From contig JBAWYM010000003.1 in the NCBI GenBank assembly GCA_037143575.1, positions 1-52,004 on the forward strand: a stretch of 52,004 bases of DNA, written 5' to 3'. The position numbers and the translations under genes were made by a program. The DNA is from JBAWYM01 sp037143575. GTDB lineage: Bacteria > Patescibacteriota > Gracilibacteria > Peribacterales > Peribacteraceae. This document shows, one piece after another, positions 44,688-52,004 of this stretch. The stretch's first letter is position 1. Each line of letters starts with the position of its first letter. Below the pieces are notes generated by a model. It was given only the letters and a program-made list of their open reading frames with translations, had not been told where the DNA came from and made no database searches.

Positions 44688-46679
44688 CTACTGAGGAAAG
44701 GAAATCTCTCCGCCATTATCATAACCTACAGCACTGTTCTCATACACGATCGGATACTCCTCCCCTCCCCGATAGACCGGTCTCCAGAGCGTGGAATCGC
44801 ATTCCTGCTTGAACCATGTGGATTGCCGCTCGGTGGGAACGACGAGATAGCGGACTCCGAGAGCTTCGAGAGAATCTGAGGAGCAGTGTTCGTTGGCGGA
44901 GCGAAGAAAGGCTTCCTTCTCCGGAGCAGGATCACTGATGCTACCGAAGCCAAGCGCAAACCGACCGGTGGAAAACATCAGGGAAAGTCGATCATGCTCC
45001 ATTTTTTTGTTCTCATCCTGCCAGGTACTGACAAAAAAATAGTCCTCGAGCGTTGTATGATTGCGTATCCAGAAATACATGTTCTCCTGTGCTAGAGCCA
45101 CCTTTGGCATGGAAGGAAAGAATTCGGTGTACTCCAGACGCAAGGTTGGAAAAACAAGGCGCACAGTGGCATTGAGTGTCCCTGCAATGAGGAGCAGCGT
45201 GACGATGATGACGCCGAATTTGCGCAAGCGTTGAATCGCGAAAAATGTGTCCCAGAGAAAAAGCGCTATAAGAAGCGAACTGAGGGAGAAGAAAATGTAG
45301 AAGAAGCGCAGGAGCTGCCCCTCCATCCATGGGTAGGAAAAGACAAGGGGAATCAGGAAATGGACAATGGCGATCATGCCGAGCAAAAGCGGAAAAATTG
45401 AAATATTTTTTTTGCGCCAGAAGAAGCAGATTGCGAGGAGAAAGAGAAGAATATGCGGACCGTAATCACGGAAAAATAACAGGCTCCCGAGTGCAATGGA
45501 AGCAGTATTAGAAGTATTGATCGCACCAGTCAGATTCCAAGCGAAGGCTCCGGAACCCGTGGCTCCCTGGAGTTGGGTCAACGGTCCTCCCTGGGTAATG
45601 GCAATGAACAAGACGGGCAATCCGAAAGCGGCACAGATGAGAAGGAATCCCATTGTATCGCGTCGGCGCAGCAGAAAAACGATTGCCGTGAAGGACAGGA
45701 GGCAGGCGAGAAGAACAACCAAAGATGTTTCCATGGTGATCGCCAATGCTGCCCCGAGCACAATAGCCGATGCAATCCAGAGAAAAACCGACTTCTCCCT
45801 GGGAGAATCAAGTACGTGCTGCAGACTATAGAGGAGTCCAAAGAAGTACGCTCCCCCGACGGAAATGTTGCGCTGCCCCAATTCCATAAGCAGAGGTTGG
45901 GCATGCATGTTCCGGAGCATGGGAGTCAACCATTGAAAGGGCGAAGGGCTGATGGAATACACGATCGCAATTCCGCGGATGTAGTAATCGAAGAGATCGC
46001 GCACCAAGAAAAAACCGTTCAGCCAGAAGAGACCTGCGGCAGCGAGAGACATCACGGCAGCGAGAACAGCGGCCCCCCATGAGCGTCTGAGTCGCCATGC
46101 CAAAGCTCCGGCGAAAAAGAGAATACCTGCCGTCGCGATAGGGGGAAGAAAAGACTGAGACTGTGCCAGAGTTAAGCCGGTCATAAACGTACTGTTCGCC
46201 ACCAGCAACGCAGATCCATAGTGATAACCCGTACGCTCCCATGGAATATCAGGTTCTCGAACTGGAAAATCCCCTGCAACGATGAGCGCCGGAAGAGCAA
46301 AGTGTGGAGGAGTCCATTCGTCACTCCCCCGGTCACGTGCATAGGCGAGAGCAACCAATAAAAATACTCCAATAATGAGCAAGAGGGCCTTCCTCGGAGG
46401 TATTTCCAGTGTGGTAGATAACCGCCGAAAACTTCCCCATCCCCTCAGGAGAATAATCGCACAGAGGAGAAGTACGAGGAGATACGTAACAACAAAACTC
46501 CTGGTAATCGGCAGCACATAGCCAAGAGCATTGCTGACAACCATAACGAAAGCCGGTCCCGCCAAAAATGAAAATCCTATGATGCCGAAGAGATCGCGCA
46601 CTTTCAGTATACTGATCGCAAGCAGAAACCCGAAGAGCGCAAGTGTGCCGAAGTAAAGGATCGCGAATACCGCTGTCAT
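44688..46679 (-). CDS. Large multi-spanning membrane protein of the glycan locus
   Basis: A 663-residue membrane protein with about 12-14 hydrophobic segments (residues 1 to about 500; for example ILYFGTLALFGFLLAISILKV near the start) and a C-terminal extracytoplasmic domain of about 160 residues containing TTLEDYFFVSTWQDENKKMEHDR. The long loop (about residues 110-180) with PFPVREPDIPWERTGYHYG-like sequence resembles that of GT-C glycosyltransferases or PMT-type mannosyltransferases, but no catalytic motif is certain. It could attach sugars from a polyprenyl carrier, which would fit the GT2 gene nearby. A TATTCT box is 11 nt before the ATG. Confidence 0.75.
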   Translation of the reverse strand: MTAVFAILYFGTLALFGFLLAISILKVRDLFGIIGFSFLAGPAFVMVVSNALGYVLPITRSFVVTYLLVLLLCAIILLRGWGSFRRLSTTLEIPPRKALLLIIGVFLLVALAYARDRGSDEWTPPHFALPALIVAGDFPVREPDIPWERTGYHYGSALLVANSTFMTGLTLAQSQSFLPPIATAGILFFAGALAWRLRRSWGAAVLAAVMSLAAAGLFWLNGFFLVRDLFDYYIRGIAIVYSISPSPFQWLTPMLRNMHAQPLLMELGQRNISVGGAYFFGLLYSLQHVLDSPREKSVFLWIASAIVLGAALAITMETSLVVLLACLLSFTAIVFLLRRRDTMGFLLICAAFGLPVLFIAITQGGPLTQLQGATGSGAFAWNLTGAINTSNTASIALGSLLFFRDYGPHILLFLLAICFFWRKKNISIFPLLLGMIAIVHFLIPLVFSYPWMEGQLLRFFYIFFSLSSLLIALFLWDTFFAIQRLRKFGVIIVTLLLIAGTLNATVRLVFPTLRLEYTEFFPSMPKVALAQENMYFWIRNHTTLEDYFFVSTWQDENKKMEHDRLSLMFSTGRFALGFGSISDPAPEKEAFLRSANEHCSSDSLEALGVRYLVVPTERQSTWFKQECDSTLWRPVYRGGEEYPIVYENSAVGYDNGGEISFPQ

Positions 46680-46795
46680 AAGACCACAGGAGAATATCAC
46701 CTTACCGACAAGGGAGAAATGTTTCTATCGTGAGAGAAGCGTGAAGAAAAAAGGAAGACCAATGATCCTGACGGGAAGATCCGTTCTGCCATTTT

Positions 46796-48064
46796 TCACA
46801 GAGCGCTATACCCAAGCCCCTTCTCTCTGATCTCCCGCCCCGGCAGAATCGATTTCAAATCGAACACCATGCCTCCCGGCACCAGCGCCTTGGCAAATGT
46901 CTCAACGGTATTCGAAAGATATTCCCGATGCGGCACGAGGAGTACGATGGCATCGTACGGACCAGAATTCAGAGACCCGACCTTCATTGATTTTTTCTCG
47001 ATGCGATCCACAGAGACGAAAGGATCATGGACCTCAACCGCACATCCAAGCCGAGAAAGATGAGACACCACATCGTCGCTCTTACTATTGCGGGTATCCG
47101 GAATATTCTCCTTGAACGTGAGACCGAGGACGAGAACCCGCGGAGATTTCTTTCCACGAAGAGCACCGACAACCCTGTCGGCGACATGCGCACTCATCGA
47201 GTCGTTGACGGATCGCCCTGCGGTGATCACATGCGTCTCCATCCCCAGCTGCTTCGCCTTCTCCACGAGATAGTACGGATCCACACCGATGCAGTGGCCG
47301 CCGACAAGGCCAGGGACGAATGGGAGGAAATTCCACTTGGTCCTGGCCGCCTCCAGCACATCCTTCGTCTCGATCCCAATACGATGGGAGAGGAGCGCGA
47401 TTTCGTTCACAAAGGCGATATTGAGATCCCGCTGCGCATTCTCGATCGCCTTGGCCATCTCCGCTACTTTGATCGACGGGGCACGGTGAATGCCTGCTGT
47501 GATCACCGAACCATAGAGCTCGGCAACGATCTCCAGTGTTTGAGCGTCTTGCCCCGAAACGATCTTCTTGATCTTCGTGATCGTATGTTCGCGATCCCCC
47601 GGATTCACCCGCTCAGGAGAATAGCCCAGCGTGAAATCCACTCCGCTCTTCAGCCCGGATTCCTTTTCTAAAATCGGCCCGCAAATTTCCTCCGTCGTCC
47701 CCGGCCACACCGTCGATTCGTAAATGACAATGGCTCCCTTCTTCAGATACTTCCCAACAGTCCGGCTTGCGCTCTCCACGGGACCGAGATCCGGCTTGTT
47801 CGCATCATCCACCGGAGTCGGGATTGCAAGAATGATAATATCTGCATCGGCAATAACGGCTGGATCGTCGCTGAGACGGAGGGTGACCGCTCCCAATTGC
47901 TCCGGCGTCAATTCTTGCGTCCAGTCCTCGCCATTCTGCAAAGTAGCAATGCGCTCGGCGGAAATGTCATAGCCAATGACGGTGTATCCCTGCTGCGCAA
48001 AGGCATGGGCGAGCGGAAGCCCGACATAGCCGAGTCCAACGATGCAGAGGGTGGGGCGGTTCAT
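46796..48064 (-). CDS. UDP-sugar 6-dehydrogenase (WbpA/TviB/WecC group)
   Basis: A 422-residue NAD-dependent dehydrogenase that oxidises a UDP-HexNAc (or GDP-Man/UDP-Glc) to the uronic acid. The N-terminal NAD motif is LCIVGLGYVGLPLAHAFAQQGYTVIGYD; other marks are DIIILAIPTPVD, YESTVWPGTTEEICG, LGYSPERVNPGDREHT, and the catalytic Cys in LVGGHCIGVDPYYL (about residue 265). The VNPGDREHT form and the 420-residue size fit the UDP-GlcNAc/ManNAc branch better than UDP-glucose dehydrogenase. The start at 48064 is placed by a TACTAT box 8 nt upstream; a longer frame is open. Confidence 0.9.
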   Translation of the reverse strand: MNRPTLCIVGLGYVGLPLAHAFAQQGYTVIGYDISAERIATLQNGEDWTQELTPEQLGAVTLRLSDDPAVIADADIIILAIPTPVDDANKPDLGPVESASRTVGKYLKKGAIVIYESTVWPGTTEEICGPILEKESGLKSGVDFTLGYSPERVNPGDREHTITKIKKIVSGQDAQTLEIVAELYGSVITAGIHRAPSIKVAEMAKAIENAQRDLNIAFVNEIALLSHRIGIETKDVLEAARTKWNFLPFVPGLVGGHCIGVDPYYLVEKAKQLGMETHVITAGRSVNDSMSAHVADRVVGALRGKKSPRVLVLGLTFKENIPDTRNSKSDDVVSHLSRLGCAVEVHDPFVSVDRIEKKSMKVGSLNSGPYDAIVLLVPHREYLSNTVETFAKALVPGGMVFDLKSILPGREIREKGLGYSAL

Positions 48065-48072
48065 CGGGAGAG

Positions 48073-48078
48073 ATAGTA
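48073..48078 (-). promoter_or_regulatory. -10 box TACTAT, leaderless arrangement (dehydrogenase gene)
   Basis: On the minus strand TACTAT ends 8 nt before the ATG at 48064; only CTCTCCCG lies between. Confidence 0.55.
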
Positions 48079-48213
48079 CACAGGGGAGGAGAGAGAAGAA
48101 ACCCAGGAAGTATGAAGGGATAAGTATCCAGTAGTAAGGGATCACTGGACAAGCCCATACCCCATAATACTTACCCCTAACGCCCATCTTCGCTACTCTG
48201 CTCCCACTCCTCT

Positions 48214-48660
48214 ATGCCACCCTTCCTCCTCCGCCTTCGCGCATTCGTCTCGGCACATCGACATGGACACTGGTTTGTCGGAAAGGCAAACGGCACCCGT
48301 GTGCAGTTCTTCCGTTACTTCTTCGTCGGAGGATCATCAGCGGTGGTGGACTTCACGGTCTACGTAATCGTCCTGAAGTTCGGCGTGCACTACCTCGTCG
48401 CCAAGCTCATCTCCTACTGCTTCGGATTCACGTGGAACTACCTGCTTTCCATCTTGTGGGTCTTTGAAAGCAGTCGCGCCTTCCGCAAAGAGATCTCCGT
48501 AGTGTTCTTCATTTCCCTTCTGGGTCTGCTCTGGACAGAGCTCCTGCTCTACTTCTTCGTCGATACCCTGAGCCTGGGGGCCATCGTCGCGAATATCATC
48601 GCCACCTTCCTCGTGCTCTTCTGGAACTTCGGAGCACGGAAGATGTGGGCGTTTAAATAA
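48214..48660 (+). CDS. GtrA family membrane protein
   Basis: A 148-residue protein with four hydrophobic helices. The signature is FFRYFFVGGSSAVVDFTVYVIVLKFGVHYLVAKLISYCFGFTWNYLLSILWVF, the typical GtrA start, and a C-terminal NIIATFLVLFWNFGARKMWAF. GtrA-type proteins move polyprenyl-linked sugars or assist glycan assembly. It is divergent from the dehydrogenase gene and followed by an FAD protein gene; in other bacteria GtrA domains are found next to or fused with such flavoproteins, which supports a joint role. Confidence 0.87.
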   Translation: MPPFLLRLRAFVSAHRHGHWFVGKANGTRVQFFRYFFVGGSSAVVDFTVYVIVLKFGVHYLVAKLISYCFGFTWNYLLSILWVFESSRAFRKEISVVFFISLLGLLWTELLLYFFVDTLSLGAIVANIIATFLVLFWNFGARKMWAFK

Positions 48661-48662
48661 TA

Positions 48663-48703
48663 AAAGCCCAGCGCGGGATTCTTCCCGCGGGAAGTGGGGC
48701 TTT
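48663..48703. terminator. Hairpin after the GtrA gene, possible terminator and repeat
   Basis: AAAGCCC (48663-48669) pairs with GGGCTTT (48697-48703), enclosing CGCGGG/CCCGCG. A related GCGGGATTCCTTCCCGC palindrome sits at about 10111-10127 between the two permease genes. Confidence 0.5.
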
Positions 48704-48776
48704 ACGCTGCAGAGGACGAATTGATGATGAAGGTGAAATCCCCCCATTCCCGTTTCTTCTCTCTCTCATCTTTCTC

Positions 48777-48782
48777 TACACT
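48777..48782 (+). promoter_or_regulatory. -10 box TACACT, leaderless arrangement (FAD protein gene)
   Basis: TACACT ends 7 nt before the ATG at 48790; no SD. This argues against the longer open frame starting at 48694. Confidence 0.5.
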
Positions 48783-48789
48783 CTCCCCG

Positions 48790-50478
48790 ATGCCCCGTAT
48801 CGCCATCATCGCCGGCGCAGGACCTGCAGGGCTCACGGCAGCCTACGAGCTCCTCAAGCGGACTGATATTCATCCGATCGTCTGCGAGGAAACAGAAACA
48901 ATCGGCGGGATTTCGCAGACATACGTCTACAAGGGCAATCGTATCGATATCGGCGGACACCGGTTCTTCAGCAAGAGTGATCGGGTGATGAAGTGGTGGT
49001 TCAATATCCTCCCGCCTCAGGGCAAACCTTCTGCGGATACCATCGAGAAACATCATGAAATCGAGTATGTCGCAGAGTCTATTCTCGAATACTTGTGCCC
49101 GGAATGCATCTCAACGCCCAGCGCCCAAAGCACTATCCCCACCTCAGTTCTCCGCACATCCCCTGACCCCGAAACCGAGAACGATGTCCTCCTGCAACGA
49201 CCGAGGCTCAGCCGCATCTACCATCGGCACCACTTCTTCCCCTACCCCATCTCCATCACGCTCTCTGTGGCCTTCCGCTTGGGGTTCTTCAATACCTTCA
49301 TGATCACCCTGAGCTACATGAAGGCGCAGCTCTTCCCGCTCAAGGACGAAACGTACCTCGACGCCTTCTTCCGCAATCGCTTCGGCCGCCGCCTGTACGA
49401 AACGTTCTTCCGGGACTACACCGAGAAGGTCTGGGGGATTCCCTGCTCACAGATCCGTGCCGACTGGGGAGCGCAGAGAATTAAAGGCCTTTCCCTGCGC
49501 CGCGCCGTCCTCCACGCCCTTCAGGATCTCCTCAGCAGTGAATTCAAAAAGAAGCAGCAGGAACGCGAGACATCGCTCATCAGTCGCTTCTACTATCCCA
49601 AATTCGGCCCGGGACAGATGTGGGAAACCGTCGCAGCCCAGATACAAACCTGTGGAGGAGAGGTGAAAATGCACTGTCGGGTTTGCGGAGTACACACACA
49701 CCATGGAGTGGTCACGAGCGTGACCGTGGAAGACGTACAGACAGGGCATCGGGAAGAAATCGCCTGCGACTACTTCTTCTCCACCATGCCCGTGAAGCAC
49801 CTCATCGGCATGATGTCACCGCATCCTCCCCATCACGTCGTAGAAGTCGCTGAAGGATTACCCTACCGCGACTTCCTGACGATTGGATTGCTCTTAAAGA
49901 AGCTCTGCGTCCGGGAAGGGCGATCCGTCAGCACCGCAGTCCCGGACAACTGGATCTACATTCAGGAAGCAGGGGTGCGAGTCGGGCGCGTGCAGATCTT
50001 CAACAACTGGAGCCCATATATGGTGGCAGATCGCAAGAGCACCGTGTGGATCGGGCTCGAGTACTTCGTGAACGAAGGTGGTGATCTGTGGGTGATGGAT
50101 GATCAGAAACTCATCGATCTCGGGATCGGAGAAATGGAGAACATCCACTTCCTCAAGAAAGAGGATATTTTGGACGCCTGCGTTTTGCGCATGCCCAAGG
50201 CCTATCCAGCGTACTTCGGCAGCTATCCGCAGCTCTCCGTCGTCCAGCAATTCGTCGAGCAGTACCCCAATCTCTTCCTGATCGGCCGCAACGGCATGCA
50301 CCGCTACAACAACCAAGACCATTCCATGCTCACGGCAATGATCGCGGTGGATAACATCGTCGCGGGGAGGACGGACTCATCGAACCTGTGGGAGGTGAAT
50401 ATCGATGATGATTATCATGAATCTCAGAACGGGTCTTCGACCCGCGGACTGAAACCCGGAACTATTCGCCTGTCCTGA
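48790..50478 (+). CDS. FAD-dependent oxidoreductase, UDP-galactopyranose mutase/protoporphyrinogen oxidase-like
   Basis: A 562-residue flavoprotein. The N-terminus shows IAIIAGAGPAGLTAAYELLKR (FAD-binding GxGxxG), ETIGGISQTYVYKGNRIDIGGHRFFSKSD and, near the C-terminus, the family-typical FLIGRNGMHRYNNQDHSMLTAMIAVDNI. This group often lies beside GtrA and glycosyltransferase genes and is thought to rearrange or oxidise sugar carriers. The start at 48790 is chosen because FAD-binding strands usually begin within a few residues and because of the TACACT box. The last 16-18 residues (SQNGSSTRGLKPGTIRLS) are encoded by the palindromic repeat element that starts at about 50430, so the native C-terminus probably ended earlier. 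Confidence 0.87.
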   Translation: MPRIAIIAGAGPAGLTAAYELLKRTDIHPIVCEETETIGGISQTYVYKGNRIDIGGHRFFSKSDRVMKWWFNILPPQGKPSADTIEKHHEIEYVAESILEYLCPECISTPSAQSTIPTSVLRTSPDPETENDVLLQRPRLSRIYHRHHFFPYPISITLSVAFRLGFFNTFMITLSYMKAQLFPLKDETYLDAFFRNRFGRRLYETFFRDYTEKVWGIPCSQIRADWGAQRIKGLSLRRAVLHALQDLLSSEFKKKQQERETSLISRFYYPKFGPGQMWETVAAQIQTCGGEVKMHCRVCGVHTHHGVVTSVTVEDVQTGHREEIACDYFFSTMPVKHLIGMMSPHPPHHVVEVAEGLPYRDFLTIGLLLKKLCVREGRSVSTAVPDNWIYIQEAGVRVGRVQIFNNWSPYMVADRKSTVWIGLEYFVNEGGDLWVMDDQKLIDLGIGEMENIHFLKKEDILDACVLRMPKAYPAYFGSYPQLSVVQQFVEQYPNLFLIGRNGMHRYNNQDHSMLTAMIAVDNIVAGRTDSSNLWEVNIDDDYHESQNGSSTRGLKPGTIRLS

Positions 50479-50638
50479 GTCGTGTCGAAGGATCGACCTG
50501 CGGACTAAAACTGAAGCCTGAATCCCGGAATTTGCCTGTCCACAACCAGACCGAAGGACGATCTTCATGATATGCTCGATTTCCCCACATTCGTGAAAGG
50601 GCTCGCCATTGTAGTCCGCGGGTCGAAGACCCGCTCTG
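50430..50638. repeat. Composite palindromic element, copy 2
   Basis: Left palindrome CGGGTCTTCGACCCGCGGA, then TTCGCCTGTCCTG, GTCGAA and AAGGATCGACCTGCGG. The right end is GCGGGTCGAAGACCCGC followed by TCTG. Same order as 15838-16103. Its left end codes for the tail of the FAD protein and its right end abuts the stop of the pilin-like gene. Confidence 0.6.
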
Positions 50639-50639
50639 C

Positions 50640-51098
50640 TCAGCGCATGAGAGTAATTTCCTCCCCATTCTCTGCCCCAGAAGCCGCGATGATCACGATG
50701 GAGCCATCGAGAGCGACGGTGTAGCGCGTATCATTGCCCAATGCCCCAGAGGGATCGGAGGGAATGGCGGACAGCCCCGAAGACATCAGCACATCGAGAT
50801 CACACCCATTACTCACACCGGTACAATGCGATCCCCCCACGCAGATCGGATGGACGATTGCCTCTCCAGCAGCGAGACACGCCGGCCGAACTCCGTCATG
50901 GTCATTGGTAGATGTGGTAATCGCACGGAGGATGGTATTCACATCCGCAATGCGCTGCATATTGCGGAGTTCTGCCGTATCCGTGCTCTGCAGTGGCCAG
51001 AAAATGAACAAGAGCATCACCACTGCCATGAGGAGAAGTGCAGCAGGAACGACCCACCGGGGCAGCGATTCCAAACGTATTTGAAGATAGTCCGCCAT
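50640..51098 (-). CDS. Pilin-like protein without a prepilin cleavage motif
   Basis: A 152-residue protein with an N-terminal hydrophobic helix (WVVPAALLLMAVVMLLFIFWPL, about residues 15-36) followed by an adaptor-like MQRIADVNTILRAITTS and a C-terminal domain with four Cys (AACLAAG..CVGG..CTGV..CDLD) and an ending VALDGSIVIIAASGAENGEEITL. The IADVNTILRA and ITxENG features parallel the pilin gene next to it, but the GFTLIE methylation/cleavage site is absent. It may be a minor pilin or a partner in a type IV pilus/competence machine. A TAGGCT box ends 8 nt before the ATG. Confidence 0.7.
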   Translation of the reverse strand: MADYLQIRLESLPRWVVPAALLLMAVVMLLFIFWPLQSTDTAELRNMQRIADVNTILRAITTSTNDHDGVRPACLAAGEAIVHPICVGGSHCTGVSNGCDLDVLMSSGLSAIPSDPSGALGNDTRYTVALDGSIVIIAASGAENGEEITLMR

Positions 51099-51105
51099 AG
51101 AACAT

Positions 51106-51171
51106 CAGCCTAGCGCCGAAGAAGGGAGATACACAAGATGAACAAGGGAATGCAGGATGAATTGCGTAGTT
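51106..51171. repeat. Duplicated pilin promoter region, copy 1
   Basis: About 66 nt, nearly identical (some 6 differences) to 51855-51920. It carries the promoter and upstream sequence of the pilin-like gene. Confidence 0.8.
51107..51136 (-). promoter_or_regulatory. Promoter TTGTGT-N18-TAGGCT, leaderless (pilin-like gene)
   Basis: On the minus strand TTGTGT (51136-51131) and TAGGCT (51112-51107) are spaced 18 nt; TAGGCT ends 8 nt before the ATG at 51098. It lies inside a 66-nt repeat shared with the second pilin gene. Confidence 0.55.
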
Positions 51172-51245
51172 CTTCTCGTAACAAAAATAAACGACCGTGC
51201 AGCAAGCTGCGGGGTATGGAGCCCAACGAAAATAATCCTGTAACG

Positions 51246-51274
51246 AAAAGACCCTCCCGGAGGAGGGTCTTTTT
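51246..51274. terminator. Bidirectional intrinsic terminator after the pilin gene
   Basis: GACCCTCC-CGGA-GGAGGGTC flanked by AAAA/TTTT on either side, a textbook hairpin-plus-T-run on both strands. It follows the minus-strand pilin gene (stop at 51296). Confidence 0.85.
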
Positions 51275-51295
51275 CCTGAGCCAAGGAACAATGGT

Positions 51296-51802
51296 TTAGC
51301 GCTCGGCGGAGATGGTCACGCCATTCTCGACAGGAGCTGCGGTCGTGATCTTGATGCGGTTGGTACTCGTGCGCTCGATCCTGTAGCCGGTCTTCGTGGC
51401 GTCACCGGCGAAGTACGGATCAACCGGAGGAGCAACGATATACGATCCAGTGAGGAACCAAGGACTCCAGTTGGTCGCAGTGCAGGTAACAGGAGTAACA
51501 TCAGCCCCGTCTTTATCCTTCGTCCTACAGATGTCAGTAGCTGTAAGGGGGATGGTGGAACCGGTACGACTAACTGCGGGGCCATTGGGGAGCTTGCTCT
51601 TGTCGATCGACCACTGATAGACGGCATTCAGGATGGTATTCACATTGGCCTTGCGCTGAGCGTTGCGCGCGTCGGCGAGCTGCTTCGTCGGGTTGATGGC
51701 GACGATGACGATGGAAGCGAGGATGGCGATGATCCCGATAACGAGGAGGAGCTCAATCAGGGTGAAGCCCTTATGAGCCCTTTTGAGGAAGAAAGTTTTC
51801 AT
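51296..51802 (-). CDS. Type IV pilin/prepilin
   Basis: A 168-residue major-pilin-like protein with a class III signal: a short positive leader, then the prepilin peptidase site at KG-FTLIELLLVIGIIAILASIVIVAINP (G10/F11), the hydrophobic assembly helix, then an AxLxDARNAQRKANVNTILNAVYQW helix. The C-terminal domain has two Cys (CRT.. and C-TATNW) and ends ENGVTISAER, matching the neighbour's ENGEEITLMR. It should polymerise into a pilus used for adhesion, motility or DNA uptake. A GTG at 51844, 11 nt after the TAGGCT box, would give a 26-residue leader, so the start is open to question. A strong terminator follows. Confidence 0.9.
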   Translation of the reverse strand: MKTFFLKRAHKGFTLIELLLVIGIIAILASIVIVAINPTKQLADARNAQRKANVNTILNAVYQWSIDKSKLPNGPAVSRTGSTIPLTATDICRTKDKDGADVTPVTCTATNWSPWFLTGSYIVAPPVDPYFAGDATKTGYRIERTSTNRIKITTAAPVENGVTISAER

Positions 51803-51854
51803 AAGAAGAGGGGAGAGAAAGGAGGATATTTGAAAATATTCCACTATAGAGCTT

Positions 51855-51920
51855 CAGCCTAGCGTTGAAGTAGGGAGATACACAAGATGAACAATGGAAT
51901 GCAGGATGAATTGCGTCGTT
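51855..51920. repeat. Duplicated pilin promoter region, copy 2
   Basis: Direct repeat of 51106-51171 upstream of the second pilin gene, probably from a gene duplication that included the promoter. Confidence 0.8.
51856..51885 (-). promoter_or_regulatory. Promoter TTGTGT-N18-TAGGCT (pilin gene)
   Basis: Same arrangement as 51107-51136. From TAGGCT to the ATG at 51802 there is a leader of about 50 nt; a GTG at 51844 lies 11 nt downstream. Confidence 0.5.
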
Positions 51921-51953
51921 TGAATCACCGGATTTCTTACTGGAGTAACGGTT

Positions 51954-52002
51954 GAGGAGCAGATGAATGTTACCACCTAAGGAGCAAATGAACGTTACCA
52001 GA
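51954..52002. repeat. 25-nt tandem repeat cut by the window end
   Basis: Two units with period 25: GAGGAGCAGATGAATGTTAC and AAGGAGCAAATGAACGTTAC (first 20 nt of each shown). The array may continue beyond the window. Confidence 0.5.
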
Positions 52003-52004
52003 TA

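Noticed and set aside
48694..48789. Longer N-terminus for the FAD oxidoreductase (32 extra residues)
   Set aside because: The added Ser/Phe-rich segment is not conserved-looking, the FAD-binding strand starts directly at 48790, and a -10-like box lies inside the added region.

Overview
The window reads as a chromosome segment of a Patescibacteria/CPR bacterium, most plausibly of the Peregrinibacteria/Peribacteria type (inference). Supporting points are a stand-alone 16S rRNA gene with an insertion and unusual primer-site changes, standard stop-codon use (TGA is a stop, unlike Gracilibacteria and Absconditabacteria), compact convergent gene packing, and almost no Shine-Dalgarno sequences. The 16S 3' end lacks the CCUCC anti-Shine-Dalgarno core. 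Many genes instead carry a -10-like hexamer (TACTCT, TATACT, TATAAT, TACTAT and similar) 6 to 9 nt before the start codon, as expected for leaderless mRNAs. I used this pattern to choose several starts.

Layout. Positions 1-8.8 kb hold housekeeping genes: secA, a DNA polymerase III delta'-like subunit, a membrane-anchored TPR protein, a 2Fe-2S ferredoxin, sufC, a SIMPL-domain protein and small unknowns. Positions 8.9-14.2 kb (minus strand) hold a MacAB-like exporter: a membrane-fusion protein, an ATPase and two tandem permeases. Positions 14.4-17.0 kb hold sufB and a short sufD-like gene. The 16S rRNA gene (minus, about 17.36-18.99 kb) has its own promoter and is flanked by a 27-nt long-range complementary stem. 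No 23S, 5S or tRNA gene was seen.

Positions 19.4-50.5 kb form a large surface-glycan locus. (i) A nonulosonic (sialic-like) acid block encodes NeuA- and NeuB-type enzymes, a GNAT acetyltransferase, a CBS-domain/aminotransferase fusion, and a WbpG/HisH2/HisF2-type amidotransferase set, which suggests an acetamidino-modified acidic sugar. (ii) GDP-mannose dehydratase and GDP-fucose synthase genes supply GDP-deoxysugars. (iii) A heptose block has unusual domain shuffling: a cupin-HldE kinase fusion and a GmhB-HldE nucleotidyltransferase fusion, followed by a GT9 heptosyltransferase. (iv) The locus also encodes glycosyltransferases, methyltransferases, a UDP-sugar dehydrogenase, an MsbA-like ABC exporter, a polyprenyl-phosphate mannosyltransferase, GtrA and an FAD-dependent oxidoreductase. 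The right end (50.6-52 kb) carries two pilin-like genes with duplicated promoter regions and an intrinsic terminator.

Intergenic DNA is rich in small repeats: quasi-palindromes built from reiterated 6-8-nt words (a different word at each site, one copy inside the 16S gene), a GGGTC/GACCC palindrome family forming a composite element, and hairpins of the CACCCTT...AAGGGTG type. Protein family names come from motif recognition by eye. No database search was possible.
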